Positions 15,087-22,728 are shown, counted from the stretch's first letter. The stretch is 25,403 nucleotides of DNA from Firmicutes bacterium CAG:534 (GCA_000436115.1 FR894555.1:11878-37280), one strand, 5' to 3'. Made by a program: numbers and translations. Notes: generated from the letters alone by a model not told the origin.

Positions 15087-15315
15087 GGTTCCACTCTAAT
15101 TCCAGGATGCTTCCATCCTGCTTTGACCCGTAACGTGGGAATAACGTGCTTTGTTAACTCAGGAAATTTCCTGCCTCGCCAAGCCTGCTCCCGGATGCAC
15201 TTCTGCCATTTTGGTTTTGGGAATGCTTTCAGCCGATGGCATTCCTTCTCTGTAAAACTCCTACAGCATACTCTTTCCGTTCCATGCATTTTTGATCGTT
15301 GAAAATCTTATTACA
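15044..15315 (-). promoter_or_regulatory. T-box riboswitch leader, candidate Cys specifier UGC
   Basis: On the minus strand the leader carries the T-box core AGAGTGGAACCGCGG (15083-15097), whose bases pair with the uncharged tRNA acceptor end. Upstream, a Stem I with an apical GGAATGC/GCATTCC helix is visible, and the distal part reads AGAAG-TGC-A, placing a candidate specifier codon TGC (cysteine) at 15197-15199. The downstream competing terminator is at 15044-15086. Uncharged tRNA-Cys should favour the antiterminator and turn on cysE, cysS and the rest. The specifier was assigned by eye from its position and from the downstream genes. Covariance folding would settle it. Confidence 0.9.
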
Positions 15316-15320
15316 TTATC

Positions 15321-15349
15321 AGAATATGCAAAACAGCCCTTTTTGTCAA
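15321..15349 (-). promoter_or_regulatory. Sigma-A promoter of the cysE operon
   Basis: A perfect TTGACA (15344-15349) is followed after exactly 17 bases by TATTCT (15321-15326). Transcription would start near 15315, at the beginning of the T-box leader. The -35 lies just 3 bp past the stop codon of the preceding hydrolase gene. Confidence 0.85.
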
Positions 15350-15352
15350 CTG

Positions 15353-15865
15353 CTAAATGCCAATCTGGCACATTTTCATGGCCTCCAGGGCATTTGCATG
15401 GCTTTCCGGCGTAACCCCTGCGCAGCATTCCTGATCCACCCGGATCACTGCCTCAGGCAAAAAAGCTTTGAGCAGTAAGGCGTTGCTGATGACGCAAATA
15501 TCGGTACAAAGTCCCACCAGCGTGATCTCCTTTGCATCTCCCTGCTCTGCCAGGTACTGTCCCAGTTCTGTGCTGCCAAAGGTTGGCTTATCAAATATTT
15601 TGCCCTTGCAGTAGGGTTTTATCTCCTCTGCAAGCTCAAAGCCATGGCTTCCTTTTATGCAGTGGACCACCGGCAGATTTTTTCCTTCCTGGGTGTTCAG
15701 ATAGTTTTCATCATGGGTATCTCTGGTAAATAATACCTTTCCCCCTTTTTCCTCAAAATCTTTGATCTTTTCCACTACCTTGGGGACGATTGCCTTGGCT
15801 TCCTTTGTTCCAAGCGCTCCGTCAATAAAATCATTCTGCATATCAACCACGATCAGATAATTCAT
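15353..15865 (-). CDS. Isochorismatase-family cysteine hydrolase, nicotinamidase-like
   Basis: A 170-residue cytosolic hydrolase of the isochorismatase superfamily. The catalytic triad fits D8 (VVDMQNDF), K93 (FDKPTFGS) and C124 (CTDICV). A DTH at 49-51 and a histidine at 68 resemble the metal-binding residues of nicotinamidases, so conversion of nicotinamide to nicotinate for NAD salvage is the best guess. The cis-peptide region before the cysteine is normal. Its start overlaps the methyltransferase/reductase gene by 4 bases, and it ends the four-gene operon. Related enzymes hydrolyse other amides, so the substrate is not certain. Confidence 0.83.
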   Translation of the reverse strand: MNYLIVVDMQNDFIDGALGTKEAKAIVPKVVEKIKDFEEKGGKVLFTRDTHDENYLNTQEGKNLPVVHCIKGSHGFELAEEIKPYCKGKIFDKPTFGSTELGQYLAEQGDAKEITLVGLCTDICVISNALLLKAFLPEAVIRVDQECCAGVTPESHANALEAMKMCQIGI

Positions 15866-17667
15866 GTTGTCTCCTCCATAATCTTACTCAGCAGATGAAC
15901 CCGGTTAAAAGGAAAGGTAAAATAATAGCCGTCTGCAAAATCCTCCACCATAGCCATCACCTCTCTGGCAAGTCCTACGCCGATCATTTCTCCTTCTTCC
16001 TTTGTGGCCTTTTCCGGATACCGTTCCACGATCTCCTCCGTCACATTCACGCCGGCAATTTCATTTTTCATAAAAACTGCATTTTTACGGCTCACAAGAG
16101 GCATGATCCCGCATAGGATCCTTGCGCCTGTCTGCTTTTTGATCTTCCTTAATCTGTCTGCATCTTCCCCGGTGAACACCGGCTGCGTCAGGAAAAACTC
16201 TGCTCCCTCCTCAAGCTTTTTCTTCACTCTTTGAAGCTCTACCTCAAAGTTTTTGCGACCCTGATTAATGGCTCCTCCATAGCTTAGAGGGCAGTCTCCG
16301 AAAATCTCTTCGTTCATTTCCTTTGCGATCTTCATCAGACCCACAGAATCAAAGTGAAAGACCGGCTTCACAGCGCCGCGCTCCATTGCCGGGATAGGAT
16401 CCCCGGTGATCAGCAGCATGTTATGGATCTCATTGATCTGTTCCCCCATAAAGAGCGACCTGAGGGCCAAGGCGTTCTTATCCCTGCAGCAGATATGAGG
16501 CATCACTTCCATTCCTGTTTCCCTCCGCACCTTTTCCGCCATCAGTACAGAGTCTACCCTGGTACGCCCTGAAGGAGAGTCCGGAAAGGTCAGCACATCC
16601 ACATCAGATTTCATCAGAATATGCGCAGACTCCAAAAGCTTTTCATCATTGGCGTTAAAGGGAGGCGCAAGCTCAACCGCGATCAGCTTCTTTTTTTTGA
16701 CAGCCCCCTTCTCATCATAAAGAAAGCCCTTTCGCCTGACCGCAGGTTTCTCTTCTCCAGTCCTAACGCACAGCTTCTTTGGGCCCTTTTCCAAAATATG
16801 CTCCTGCTCCTTCACGCTCCGTATGAATCCCGGATCCGTTCCGCAGCAGCCACCCAGAAAATCCACGCCCAGAGCCGCCATATCCTTCATTTTGCGTGCG
16901 AAATACTCCGCAGCATTCCCATAGGTGAGCTGGTTTCTGGATAAAACCGGATAACCGGCATTGGGCAGTGCCATTAAAAACAGTTTTCCCGGAAGTTCCA
17001 TTTCTTCCAGGATCTTACACATATGTCCGGCTCCCACTCCGCAGTTTAATCCCGCCGCATCTATAAGTCCGCTCTTTGCGCTGTCATGCAAAAGCCTTTT
17101 GGCGCTCAGTCCGGAAGCACTGTATCCAAACTGGTTCACGCAGAAGGACGCCATTACAAACAGCTCCTGTTTGTTCTTGGCCTTTTCTATTGCAGGCAGA
17201 AGCGGTTCCAGATCGGAAAAGGTCTCAAAATCAAAAATACGGATCCCGTTTTCTATAAAGCACTGCAGGATCCTCTCATACTCCTTTTCTATCTCCTCCG
17301 CTGACAATTCCCCTGTGACGGGAATAGGCCCAATATCACCTGCAATAAAGACAGGCTCCTTTTCCCCTGCTGCTTCCCTTACAGTCTCCTTTGCCAGACG
17401 GATGCCTTCTGCAATGGTCCGCTCCACCTGTGCAAAGCTCTTTTGCATGGTGACGGTATTTGCCGCAAACGTATTGGTTCTGATCAGCCCTGCGCCTGCT
17501 TCTATATATTCTCTGTAAATTTCCTTTACACGCTCCGGATGCTCTATGTTTGCCAGCTCCGGCATTTCCCTGGTGTGATACTTTTCCGCATAATAGGTTC
17601 CGAATGCGCCGTCTGTGATCACATTCCTTTGTGCTAAGACTTCCTGTAATGTTTTCTCTTTCTTCAT
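15862..17667 (-). CDS. Bifunctional homocysteine S-methyltransferase / methylenetetrahydrofolate reductase
   Basis: A 601-residue fusion. Residues 1-295 form a zinc-dependent homocysteine S-methyltransferase barrel, with DGAFGT near 19-24 and zinc ligands C209 (LNCGVG), C274 and C275 (GGCCGT). Residues about 325-595 form the FAD-dependent methylenetetrahydrofolate reductase, starting KKLIAVELAPP and including the MLLITGDP and FFLTQPVF segments typical of MetF. The same architecture is seen in Bacillus YitJ (established knowledge). The fusion could supply methyl groups from 5,10-methylene-THF to homocysteine for methionine synthesis, though the methyl donor of the first domain is not settled by sequence. 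It overlaps both neighbours by 4 bases. Confidence 0.92.
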   Translation of the reverse strand: MKKEKTLQEVLAQRNVITDGAFGTYYAEKYHTREMPELANIEHPERVKEIYREYIEAGAGLIRTNTFAANTVTMQKSFAQVERTIAEGIRLAKETVREAAGEKEPVFIAGDIGPIPVTGELSAEEIEKEYERILQCFIENGIRIFDFETFSDLEPLLPAIEKAKNKQELFVMASFCVNQFGYSASGLSAKRLLHDSAKSGLIDAAGLNCGVGAGHMCKILEEMELPGKLFLMALPNAGYPVLSRNQLTYGNAAEYFARKMKDMAALGVDFLGGCCGTDPGFIRSVKEQEHILEKGPKKLCVRTGEEKPAVRRKGFLYDEKGAVKKKKLIAVELAPPFNANDEKLLESAHILMKSDVDVLTFPDSPSGRTRVDSVLMAEKVRRETGMEVMPHICCRDKNALALRSLFMGEQINEIHNMLLITGDPIPAMERGAVKPVFHFDSVGLMKIAKEMNEEIFGDCPLSYGGAINQGRKNFEVELQRVKKKLEEGAEFFLTQPVFTGEDADRLRKIKKQTGARILCGIMPLVSRKNAVFMKNEIAGVNVTEEIVERYPEKATKEEGEMIGVGLAREVMAMVEDFADGYYFTFPFNRVHLLSKIMEETT

Positions 17668-18614
17668 CCTGCCTTCTGTCTCTTTTCCTGTATCTTATTT
17701 AAAAAAGCCCAAACAGCGCTTTCATAGAGGGCAAAATCCTTCATGGCGCTTACTGCATGATCTGCCCCCTCAATGATCACCATTTCCTTCTCTGCCGTGC
17801 AGGCATCATACATTTTCCTGCACATCTCACAGGGAATGACCGTATCCCCGCTTCCGTGGATAAACAAGGCAGGGATCCTTGCATGCTTTAAGGCCTCCAG
17901 AGCAGACGTCTCTTCCAGGTCAAACTGTCCAAACGCCAGGGCAGACAGCCTGGTAAACTGATAAAGGAGCTCCTTTAAAAAAGCCGGCCCTTTTATGACA
18001 GTTTTTATGATTTCCTTGGGCGCCGTATATCCGCAGTCAGCAACCACCGCCTTTACTGTTTCCGGCAGCTTCAGCTCCTGCGCCATCAGGACCGTTGCCG
18101 CCCCCATGGAAACCCCTGACAGGATCAGCTCCGTATCCTCCCCGAAGCGCTCTGCCATCTCATCTGCCCAGCTCTGACAGTCAAACCGTTCCCTGATACC
18201 AAAGGTAATGGCAGCTCCCCGGCTTTTTCCATGGGCTCTTACATCAGCAAGCAGCAGGTTGTAATGATGCATCTGACAAAATTTGAAACACCCGTATCCA
18301 TCCCACATGGGAGAGCCGTGATATCCATGGAAAAACAAGACTACCGGCGCATCCTGAAAGCCGCTGTATAGCTTCCCGTATAACCTGCATCCGTCCTTTG
18401 CCGTAATCTGCACTTCCTCCCACGGCACGGCCTCCATCTCGCCCATTGTCTTATGCATCTGCTCCACATAAGGGATATACAGCCGGTTTCCCGCAATATC
18501 CCTGTAATCCGTTCTTTTTCCTTTGGGCATGCAAAAAACGCTTTGATAAATGCAGTAAGCTGCGATCCCTGCAAGAAGCAAAAGCGCCGCAAGGATGATG
18601 ACTTCTATTTTCAT
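17664..18614 (-). CDS. Membrane-anchored alpha/beta hydrolase
   Basis: A 316-residue serine hydrolase. An N-terminal hydrophobic helix (about 3-23) anchors it to the membrane with the catalytic domain probably outside. The fold shows the oxyanion segment FFHGYHGS (94-101), nucleophile elbow GVSMGA (S169), acid in GSGDTVIP (D257) and histidine in GADHA (H286), all present and correctly ordered. It resembles uncharacterised Firmicutes hydrolases of the BAAT/YfhR type. Substrate unknown. Four-base overlaps with the GGDEF gene upstream and the methyltransferase/reductase gene downstream place it in one transcript. Confidence 0.87.
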   Translation of the reverse strand: MKIEVIILAALLLLAGIAAYCIYQSVFCMPKGKRTDYRDIAGNRLYIPYVEQMHKTMGEMEAVPWEEVQITAKDGCRLYGKLYSGFQDAPVVLFFHGYHGSPMWDGYGCFKFCQMHHYNLLLADVRAHGKSRGAAITFGIRERFDCQSWADEMAERFGEDTELILSGVSMGAATVLMAQELKLPETVKAVVADCGYTAPKEIIKTVIKGPAFLKELLYQFTRLSALAFGQFDLEETSALEALKHARIPALFIHGSGDTVIPCEMCRKMYDACTAEKEMVIIEGADHAVSAMKDFALYESAVWAFLNKIQEKRQKAG

Positions 18615-19744
18615 AGCCGCCCCTCCCTGCTTTCAAACTTATCCTGGTACATCCTTTCATCCGCCAGCTTCACTAACTCGCGTATCTGCGCCCCGCTTCC
18701 CTCTGCAAAGCCCACGGCGCTGGAAACCTGAAGGCCTCCCTCTTCGTAACAGCTCCGAAGGCTCTCCTTTACCTCTGCGATCACTTTATTTGACTCTCCC
18801 TGAACCGGGTTTTCGATCAGCAGCAAAAACTCATCGCCGCCTACCCGGTATGCCCGGATCCGGTCATTTGTCTTTTCATACAGCTTGGAAGACATGGTTT
18901 CTATCAGGGCGTCGCCAGTGGCATGTCCGAACTTGTCATTGGTCTGCTTCAGGTTGTTGATATCCCAGAAAATCACGGCAACCCTTGACAATCCGGGATA
19001 ATAATTCTCCGCCATTTCCTCATATTTATTCTTATTAAACAGTCTTGTGGTAATATCGGTCTCCTTACGGTAAGTCAGATCTGCAATCCGAAGGGCGTCT
19101 TCCCTGCTGCTGATAATGGTATACCGCAGCATGATCGCAAAAACCATCAGAATTATGACCCTTGGGAACACTTCATATACAATGATAATAAAGGGAACAT
19201 TTTCATTGAAGGGAAGGGAGATCACATTGCCCGTCATGTGTTCCAGATACCAGTCCCTGGTGTAATTGCTTTTATAAAGCAGGTTCAGATCGCACAGTCC
19301 TATGTAAAAGCTCACAAAGGAAGAAAGAAACATTGTAATGGTATTTGCCCAGAAGGAAAACCATAATACCCCGCTTTCCCGGTACTGGATTGCAAACAGA
19401 AGCGGCACCACGCAGACTAATGTCGCATGAAAAGATAAAAAGCCCATTACAATTCCGCAGATCACACTGACGGACGCCAGAAAATAGTATTTGATCCAGC
19501 CTGCAGAAAGATTGCCTTTTATGTAGATCAGCGTCACCGGCAGCATCATGCATACCGAGATCCCATATGCCATGGTAATGCTTTTCAGATTGACGTCAAA
19601 AAAGCCTACGCCCGCAAGCAGCCAGATCAGAGTAAAGCCCGCAAAGATCCAGCAAAATCCCTTTAAGGTACGCATATTTGATTTTACTTCCTGATTATGC
19701 AGTTCCTGTCTGTATTGTTCCTGCAGATCATCCACAACCCTCAT
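18611..19744 (-). CDS. Membrane GGDEF-domain protein, probable diguanylate cyclase
   Basis: A 377-residue protein with about six transmembrane helices in residues 28-210 and a C-terminal GGDEF domain. The active-site loop RVGGDEF is intact (GGDEF at 302-306) and the metal-binding FWDINNLKQTND segment precedes it, so it could synthesise cyclic di-GMP from GTP. The usual DxLTGLxNR entry motif is divergent (DITTRLFNKNKY), and no RxxD inhibitory site is found five residues before GGDEF, so product inhibition of the usual type is not expected. ATG 19742-19744 follows AAAGGA at seven bases. It is the first gene of a four-gene operon. The sensed signal is unknown. Confidence 0.88.
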   Translation of the reverse strand: MRVVDDLQEQYRQELHNQEVKSNMRTLKGFCWIFAGFTLIWLLAGVGFFDVNLKSITMAYGISVCMMLPVTLIYIKGNLSAGWIKYYFLASVSVICGIVMGFLSFHATLVCVVPLLFAIQYRESGVLWFSFWANTITMFLSSFVSFYIGLCDLNLLYKSNYTRDWYLEHMTGNVISLPFNENVPFIIIVYEVFPRVIILMVFAIMLRYTIISSREDALRIADLTYRKETDITTRLFNKNKYEEMAENYYPGLSRVAVIFWDINNLKQTNDKFGHATGDALIETMSSKLYEKTNDRIRAYRVGGDEFLLLIENPVQGESNKVIAEVKESLRSCYEEGGLQVSSAVGFAEGSGAQIRELVKLADERMYQDKFESREGRL

Positions 19745-19805
19745 CCTCCCGTCCTTTAGACGCTTCCATCTGACTATTTCGGCATTTCATTCGCATATTT
19801 TTATC

Positions 19806-19834
19806 ATTATATCATACCCCGGATAAGGACTAAA
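19806..19834 (-). promoter_or_regulatory. Extended -10 promoter of the GGDEF operon
   Basis: On the minus strand TATAAT (19806-19811) is preceded by TGA, an extended -10 match. The -35 at the 17-base position is TTTAGT (19829-19834), a weak match. It lies about 60 bp before the GGDEF start. The -35 falls inside one of two direct repeats. Confidence 0.6.
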
Positions 19835-19869
19835 AGCTCTTTCCTGAAAGAATTCTAAAAGTTCTTTCC
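19830..19869. repeat. Two 15-bp direct repeats 25 bp apart, operator candidate
   Basis: CTAAAAGCTCTTTCC (19830-19844) and CTAAAAGTTCTTTCC (19855-19869) match at 14 of 15 positions with a 25-bp period. Each includes an AAAG-N2-CTTT dyad. The promoter-proximal copy overlaps the -35 region of the GGDEF operon. Confidence 0.6.
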
Positions 19870-19882
19870 CGGTGGCACACCG

Positions 19883-19924
19883 CAAAGAAGGAGCGCTGTG
19901 TTCTGGTAGACCACAGCTGCTCCT
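19883..19924 (-). terminator. Probable intrinsic terminator after the MFS gene
   Basis: AGGAGC/GCTCCT and GCTGTG/CACAGC stack into a 12-bp stem with one bulged base and a loop of about 11 bases, starting right after the MFS stop. The minus strand continues TTCTTTG, a weak U-tract. Confidence 0.65.
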
Positions 19925-19925
19925 A

Positions 19926-21167
19926 TTAGTTTTCCGCCCTTTTCCCTGCAAAGGAGCATTTTCTTCCTTTTGCAGTGTCTCCCCCGCCTGCTTTTCCCCC
20001 TGGTCTGATAAGCAAAATTCCAATGAATAACAACAGAGGAAAGATAATAGCAGCCAAAATGCCCTTTTTCAGATCGTCTGCCGCAAGACTGGACACTGCC
20101 CCCACTACGGTAGGCCCTCCGGAGCATCCCAGATCACCTGCAAGCGCAAGCAGTGCAAACAAGGCCGTTCCTCCGTTTCGGATAGACGAAGACGCCTTGC
20201 TGAAAGTTCCCGGCCACATGATCCCTACGGAAAGTCCGCAGATTCCGCAGCCGATCAGCGATAAAACGCGAGACGGCGATAAGGAAATGCACAGGTAGGA
20301 AGCTGCACAGAGCACGCTGCTTCCCAGCATAAACTTATCCAGATCTATCTTTTCTCCAAACTTTCCATAAAAGGCCCTGGCACTGCCCATCAGGATTGCA
20401 AAAGTCATCGGCCCTGCAAGATCTCCTATGGTCTTGCTTACCCCAAGCCCCTTTTCTGCAAATGTAGACGCCCACTGGCTGACCGACTGTTCACTGGCCC
20501 CTGCACAGAGCATCATCAGCATTAAAATCCAGAATATTTTATTTCTAAAAAGCTGGGGCAGGGTCAGCCCCTTCTCTCCCTCTTCTCCCAAAGGCGCTAT
20601 GGGTGTCTTTAAAAATATCAAACTGTTGCAAACAGGGATCAGAACCCATATACAGGTAAGGATCTTCCAGTTTTCAATCCCAAATATTTTGAAAAAGCAG
20701 GTAGAAACAAGAACAACTCCCACATGCCCCCAGCAGTAAAAGGAGTGCAGCAGGCTCATTGCCTTTTCCTTATTGTCTGTGGGACAGCTTTCCATGATGG
20801 GGCTGATCAGAACCTCGATCAGTCCGCCTCCCAGCGCATAGATGATCACAGCGATCAAAATCCCGATAAAAGCATCCGGCATAAGCTCCGGCAGGATCAC
20901 CAGCCCCAAAAGGCCTGCCGCCGAAAACAAATGCGCTGCTACAATACAGGCCCGGTATCCGATCCTGTCCACAAAGCCTGCAGAAAGCAGATCCACTAAA
21001 AGCTGTATTCCAAAATTAATAGTAATGAGAAGCGTAATCCTGCTTAAAGGAATTCCATAGCTGCTTTCAAATGTCAAAAACAAAAGCGGTACAAAGTTAT
21101 TTACGATCGCCTGCACCACATAACCTGTAAAACAGGCATAGATGGTCTTTTGATAGTCTGCTTTCAT
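19926..21167 (-). CDS. MFS transporter
   Basis: A 413-residue major facilitator superfamily protein with about twelve helices. The N-terminal half shows a family loop between helices 2 and 3 (LLSAGFVDRIGYRACIV, a variant of the D-R-G-R motif), and the pattern SPIMESCPTDNKEKAMSLLHSFYCWGHVGVVL recalls FucP-like and sugar or organic solute permeases. Substrate cannot be called. The ATG at 21165-21167 lacks a good ribosome site, GGAG being eleven bases upstream, which suggests coupling with the zinc-ribbon gene 25 bp upstream. The C-terminal tail is basic and glycine-rich. A hairpin follows the stop. Confidence 0.88.
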   Translation of the reverse strand: MKADYQKTIYACFTGYVVQAIVNNFVPLLFLTFESSYGIPLSRITLLITINFGIQLLVDLLSAGFVDRIGYRACIVAAHLFSAAGLLGLVILPELMPDAFIGILIAVIIYALGGGLIEVLISPIMESCPTDNKEKAMSLLHSFYCWGHVGVVLVSTCFFKIFGIENWKILTCIWVLIPVCNSLIFLKTPIAPLGEEGEKGLTLPQLFRNKIFWILMLMMLCAGASEQSVSQWASTFAEKGLGVSKTIGDLAGPMTFAILMGSARAFYGKFGEKIDLDKFMLGSSVLCAASYLCISLSPSRVLSLIGCGICGLSVGIMWPGTFSKASSSIRNGGTALFALLALAGDLGCSGGPTVVGAVSSLAADDLKKGILAAIIFPLLLFIGILLIRPGGKAGGGDTAKGRKCSFAGKRAEN

Positions 21168-21192
21168 GCGAAAATCTACTCCAACTTATCTT

Positions 21193-22023
21193 TTACCAGT
21201 CTGAACCCCAATCGTCATAGCCGGAATCCCAACTGCTGTCTGAATCCCAGCTGCTGTCCGAGTCCCAACTGCTGTCCGAGTCCCAGCTGCTGTCATCCGA
21301 ATTATAAGAATCGCTTTCGTCATAATACTCAGAGTCTGTAAAATCATCATAATCAGAACTGTCATCATAATCAGAACTGTCATAGTAATCGGAATAACTA
21401 TCCTCCATCCAGTCGGAACGGGGGGCACGATCCCAGCCGTTATTATTCCACTCGTACCAGTTGTTATCGTAGTAATAATAGGTATCATTTCCATATGTAT
21501 AATAGCCGTTTTTTGGCCCGCCTCCGATTGCCCCAAAGGCGATCGCAACCACTACGATAAACAAAATAATGCTGACAATACCGGAAATTTTATTTTTCCC
21601 GCCGGACTTCTGAACTGCCCCCTGAGCCGATCTGACGCTGGTCTTTGGCGTCTGGTTTGCTTTTTGCTGCGCAATGCGCTCCTTCATCTTTACATAAAGC
21701 TCGTTCACCGCATAGGCTTCATCCTCGCCCTGGTAGCGGATTGCACGGCTTCCGTCCGCTTTATTCTTGTAAACCACAAAGGTGCCGTCCTTGGGATCCT
21801 TGTAAATACCAAACGCCTTAGGCCCCTTATAGTCCTCCCCAATATGCGTGTTCATCTGGTCAAGGGGCAGCTTCATCTGCTTTGCCCATTCCTTCAGTTC
21901 TTCAATGGTCTTAGGTATTCCATTGGCCTGACGCACATATTTATCATTAACGCCACCACAGTTTGGACATACCTTATCATAATCGTTGATCCAGTTGTCA
22001 CACCATTCACATTTAATCTTCAC
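21193..22023 (-). CDS. Zinc-ribbon, single-pass membrane protein with repetitive Asp/Ser/Trp tail
   Basis: A 276-residue protein of unknown function. The N-terminus has a zinc ribbon (C5, C8, C19, C22). A soluble domain at about 35-120, with FGIYKDPKDGTFVVYKNKADGS and a helical AYAVNELYVKMKERI end, looks conserved in clostridial relatives (recalled, unchecked). One transmembrane helix spans 147-166. The last 110 residues are low-complexity, rich in Tyr, Trp, Asn, Asp and Ser, ending with four tandem DSSWDS units and a short remnant. The predicted topology puts the ribbon in the cytosol and the tail outside. The start is GTG 22021-22023, six bases after AAGGAGG. A longer frame to 22104 has no support. 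The MFS gene follows. Confidence 0.8.
   Translation of the reverse strand: MKIKCEWCDNWINDYDKVCPNCGGVNDKYVRQANGIPKTIEELKEWAKQMKLPLDQMNTHIGEDYKGPKAFGIYKDPKDGTFVVYKNKADGSRAIRYQGEDEAYAVNELYVKMKERIAQQKANQTPKTSVRSAQGAVQKSGGKNKISGIVSIILFIVVVAIAFGAIGGGPKNGYYTYGNDTYYYYDNNWYEWNNNGWDRAPRSDWMEDSYSDYYDSSDYDDSSDYDDFTDSEYYDESDSYNSDDSSWDSDSSWDSDSSWDSDSSWDSGYDDWGSDW
21223..21294 (-). repeat. Four tandem 18-bp repeats encoding DSSWDS
   Basis: Four near-identical 18-bp units encode residues 244-267 of the zinc-ribbon protein. DNA identity between units is high, with only a few third-position and one other differences, so recent slippage or unequal exchange is likely and copy number may vary between strains. 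Confidence 0.9.
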
Positions 22024-22090
22024 GTTTCCCCTCCTTGCTGTTCTTCCTTTTGTATTGTATGCCTGTTTTCTTCCGCATTTTCCTATAAAT

Positions 22091-22128
22091 AACAGGAAGC
22101 GCAAGCCATACAGCTCACACTTCCTGTT
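22091..22128 (-). promoter_or_regulatory. 16-bp stem-loop in the 5' leader of the zinc-ribbon gene
   Basis: Arms 22091-22106 and 22113-22128 pair over 16 positions on the minus strand (nine perfect at the base, three G-U pairs above) around a 6-base loop. It is about 20-55 bases after the predicted start of transcription and some 70 bases before the GTG. No U-tract follows, so an mRNA-stability or protein-binding role is more likely than termination. Confidence 0.6.
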
Positions 22129-22152
22129 TGTTCTCTGTTGCCCTTATTCTCA

Positions 22153-22182
22153 ATTATAGCATGGGAAGGGGGTGAAAGTCTA
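22153..22182 (-). promoter_or_regulatory. Probable promoter of the zinc-ribbon/MFS operon
   Basis: On the minus strand TATAAT (22153-22158) is preceded by TGC, an extended -10. An 18-base spacer leads to TAGACT (22177-22182) as a partial -35. The remaining stretch 22183-22311 shows no convincing gene, only a weak AT-rich hairpin after the PNPOx-like gene. Confidence 0.55.
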
Positions 22183-22311
22183 TTCAAATAATTTTGTTTT
22201 GTGCCGTCCACGGCCTGCTCATGAAACAGCACAAGGGGCTTAAAATCATTTCTGATTTCTTAAATTGCAGGCTGGCAGTTTAAGCTTAATCATAATGTGA
22301 AAAGGGAATTT

Positions 22312-22728
22312 TTAAAACTCATACCTTGTGCCATGGGAAAGCAGGAGTCCGTCTGTTAATTCAATACGCAAAATCACCATGTTTTCATCGGTAAGATCAG
22401 TATGTCCGTTATCGATCCATTCTGCAAAGGCATTTTTCAGTTTTTCGGCAATCAAAGCATTTTTTTCTTTCCCAAAATAACCTAAATTAGTGCCTTTTCC
22501 ATGTGCAGTAAACCACTCACCGCATATTGCAACAGCAGGATTTTTTTCCATATGTTTCATTTTATTTGAGAGCGCATATGTAATAACATAAAATGATCCG
22601 TTTTCATAATAGGCGTTGACATACCTCACATATGGCACCTCATTTTCTACGGTTGCTAGTGAAATGACCGTGTCCTTCCCGAAACGTTCGATCATTATTT
22701 TTTCAGCTTCTGAACTCATTTTTTTCAT
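22312..22728 (-). CDS. Pyridoxamine 5'-phosphate oxidase-like FMN-binding protein
   Basis: A 138-residue protein of the split-barrel PNPOx-like family, whose members bind FMN or haem. The sequence shows the family pattern of early beta strands, TVISLATVENEVPYVRYVNAYYENGSFYVIT, then NKMKHMEKNPAVAICGEWF, followed by a helix. True PNPO is longer, so vitamin B6 oxidation is not inferred. ATG 22726-22728 has AAGGAG eight bases upstream, and an upstream in-frame ATG at 22780-22782 lacks one. It is AT-richer than the genes to the left and divergent from the recombinase. It might act in flavin-dependent detoxification or nitro reduction, but that is speculative. Confidence 0.8.
   Translation of the reverse strand: MKKMSSEAEKIMIERFGKDTVISLATVENEVPYVRYVNAYYENGSFYVITYALSNKMKHMEKNPAVAICGEWFTAHGKGTNLGYFGKEKNALIAEKLKNAFAEWIDNGHTDLTDENMVILRIELTDGLLLSHGTRYEF

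Noticed and set aside
14978..15289. Open frame of 103 codons on the minus strand before cysE
   Set aside because: It lies across the T-box leader and attenuator, its sequence has no family resemblance, and it has no reason to be translated.
19787..20127. Minus-strand open frames of 78 and 90 codons over the end of the MFS gene
   Set aside because: They are in other frames of the MFS coding region and the following terminator and promoter, with no ribosome sites.
22172..22243. Small GTG-started frame of 23 codons after a purine-rich GGAAGGGGG
   Set aside because: The purine run lies directly against the GTG with no normal spacing, the peptide shows no recognised similarity, and the strand opposes the predicted promoter there.
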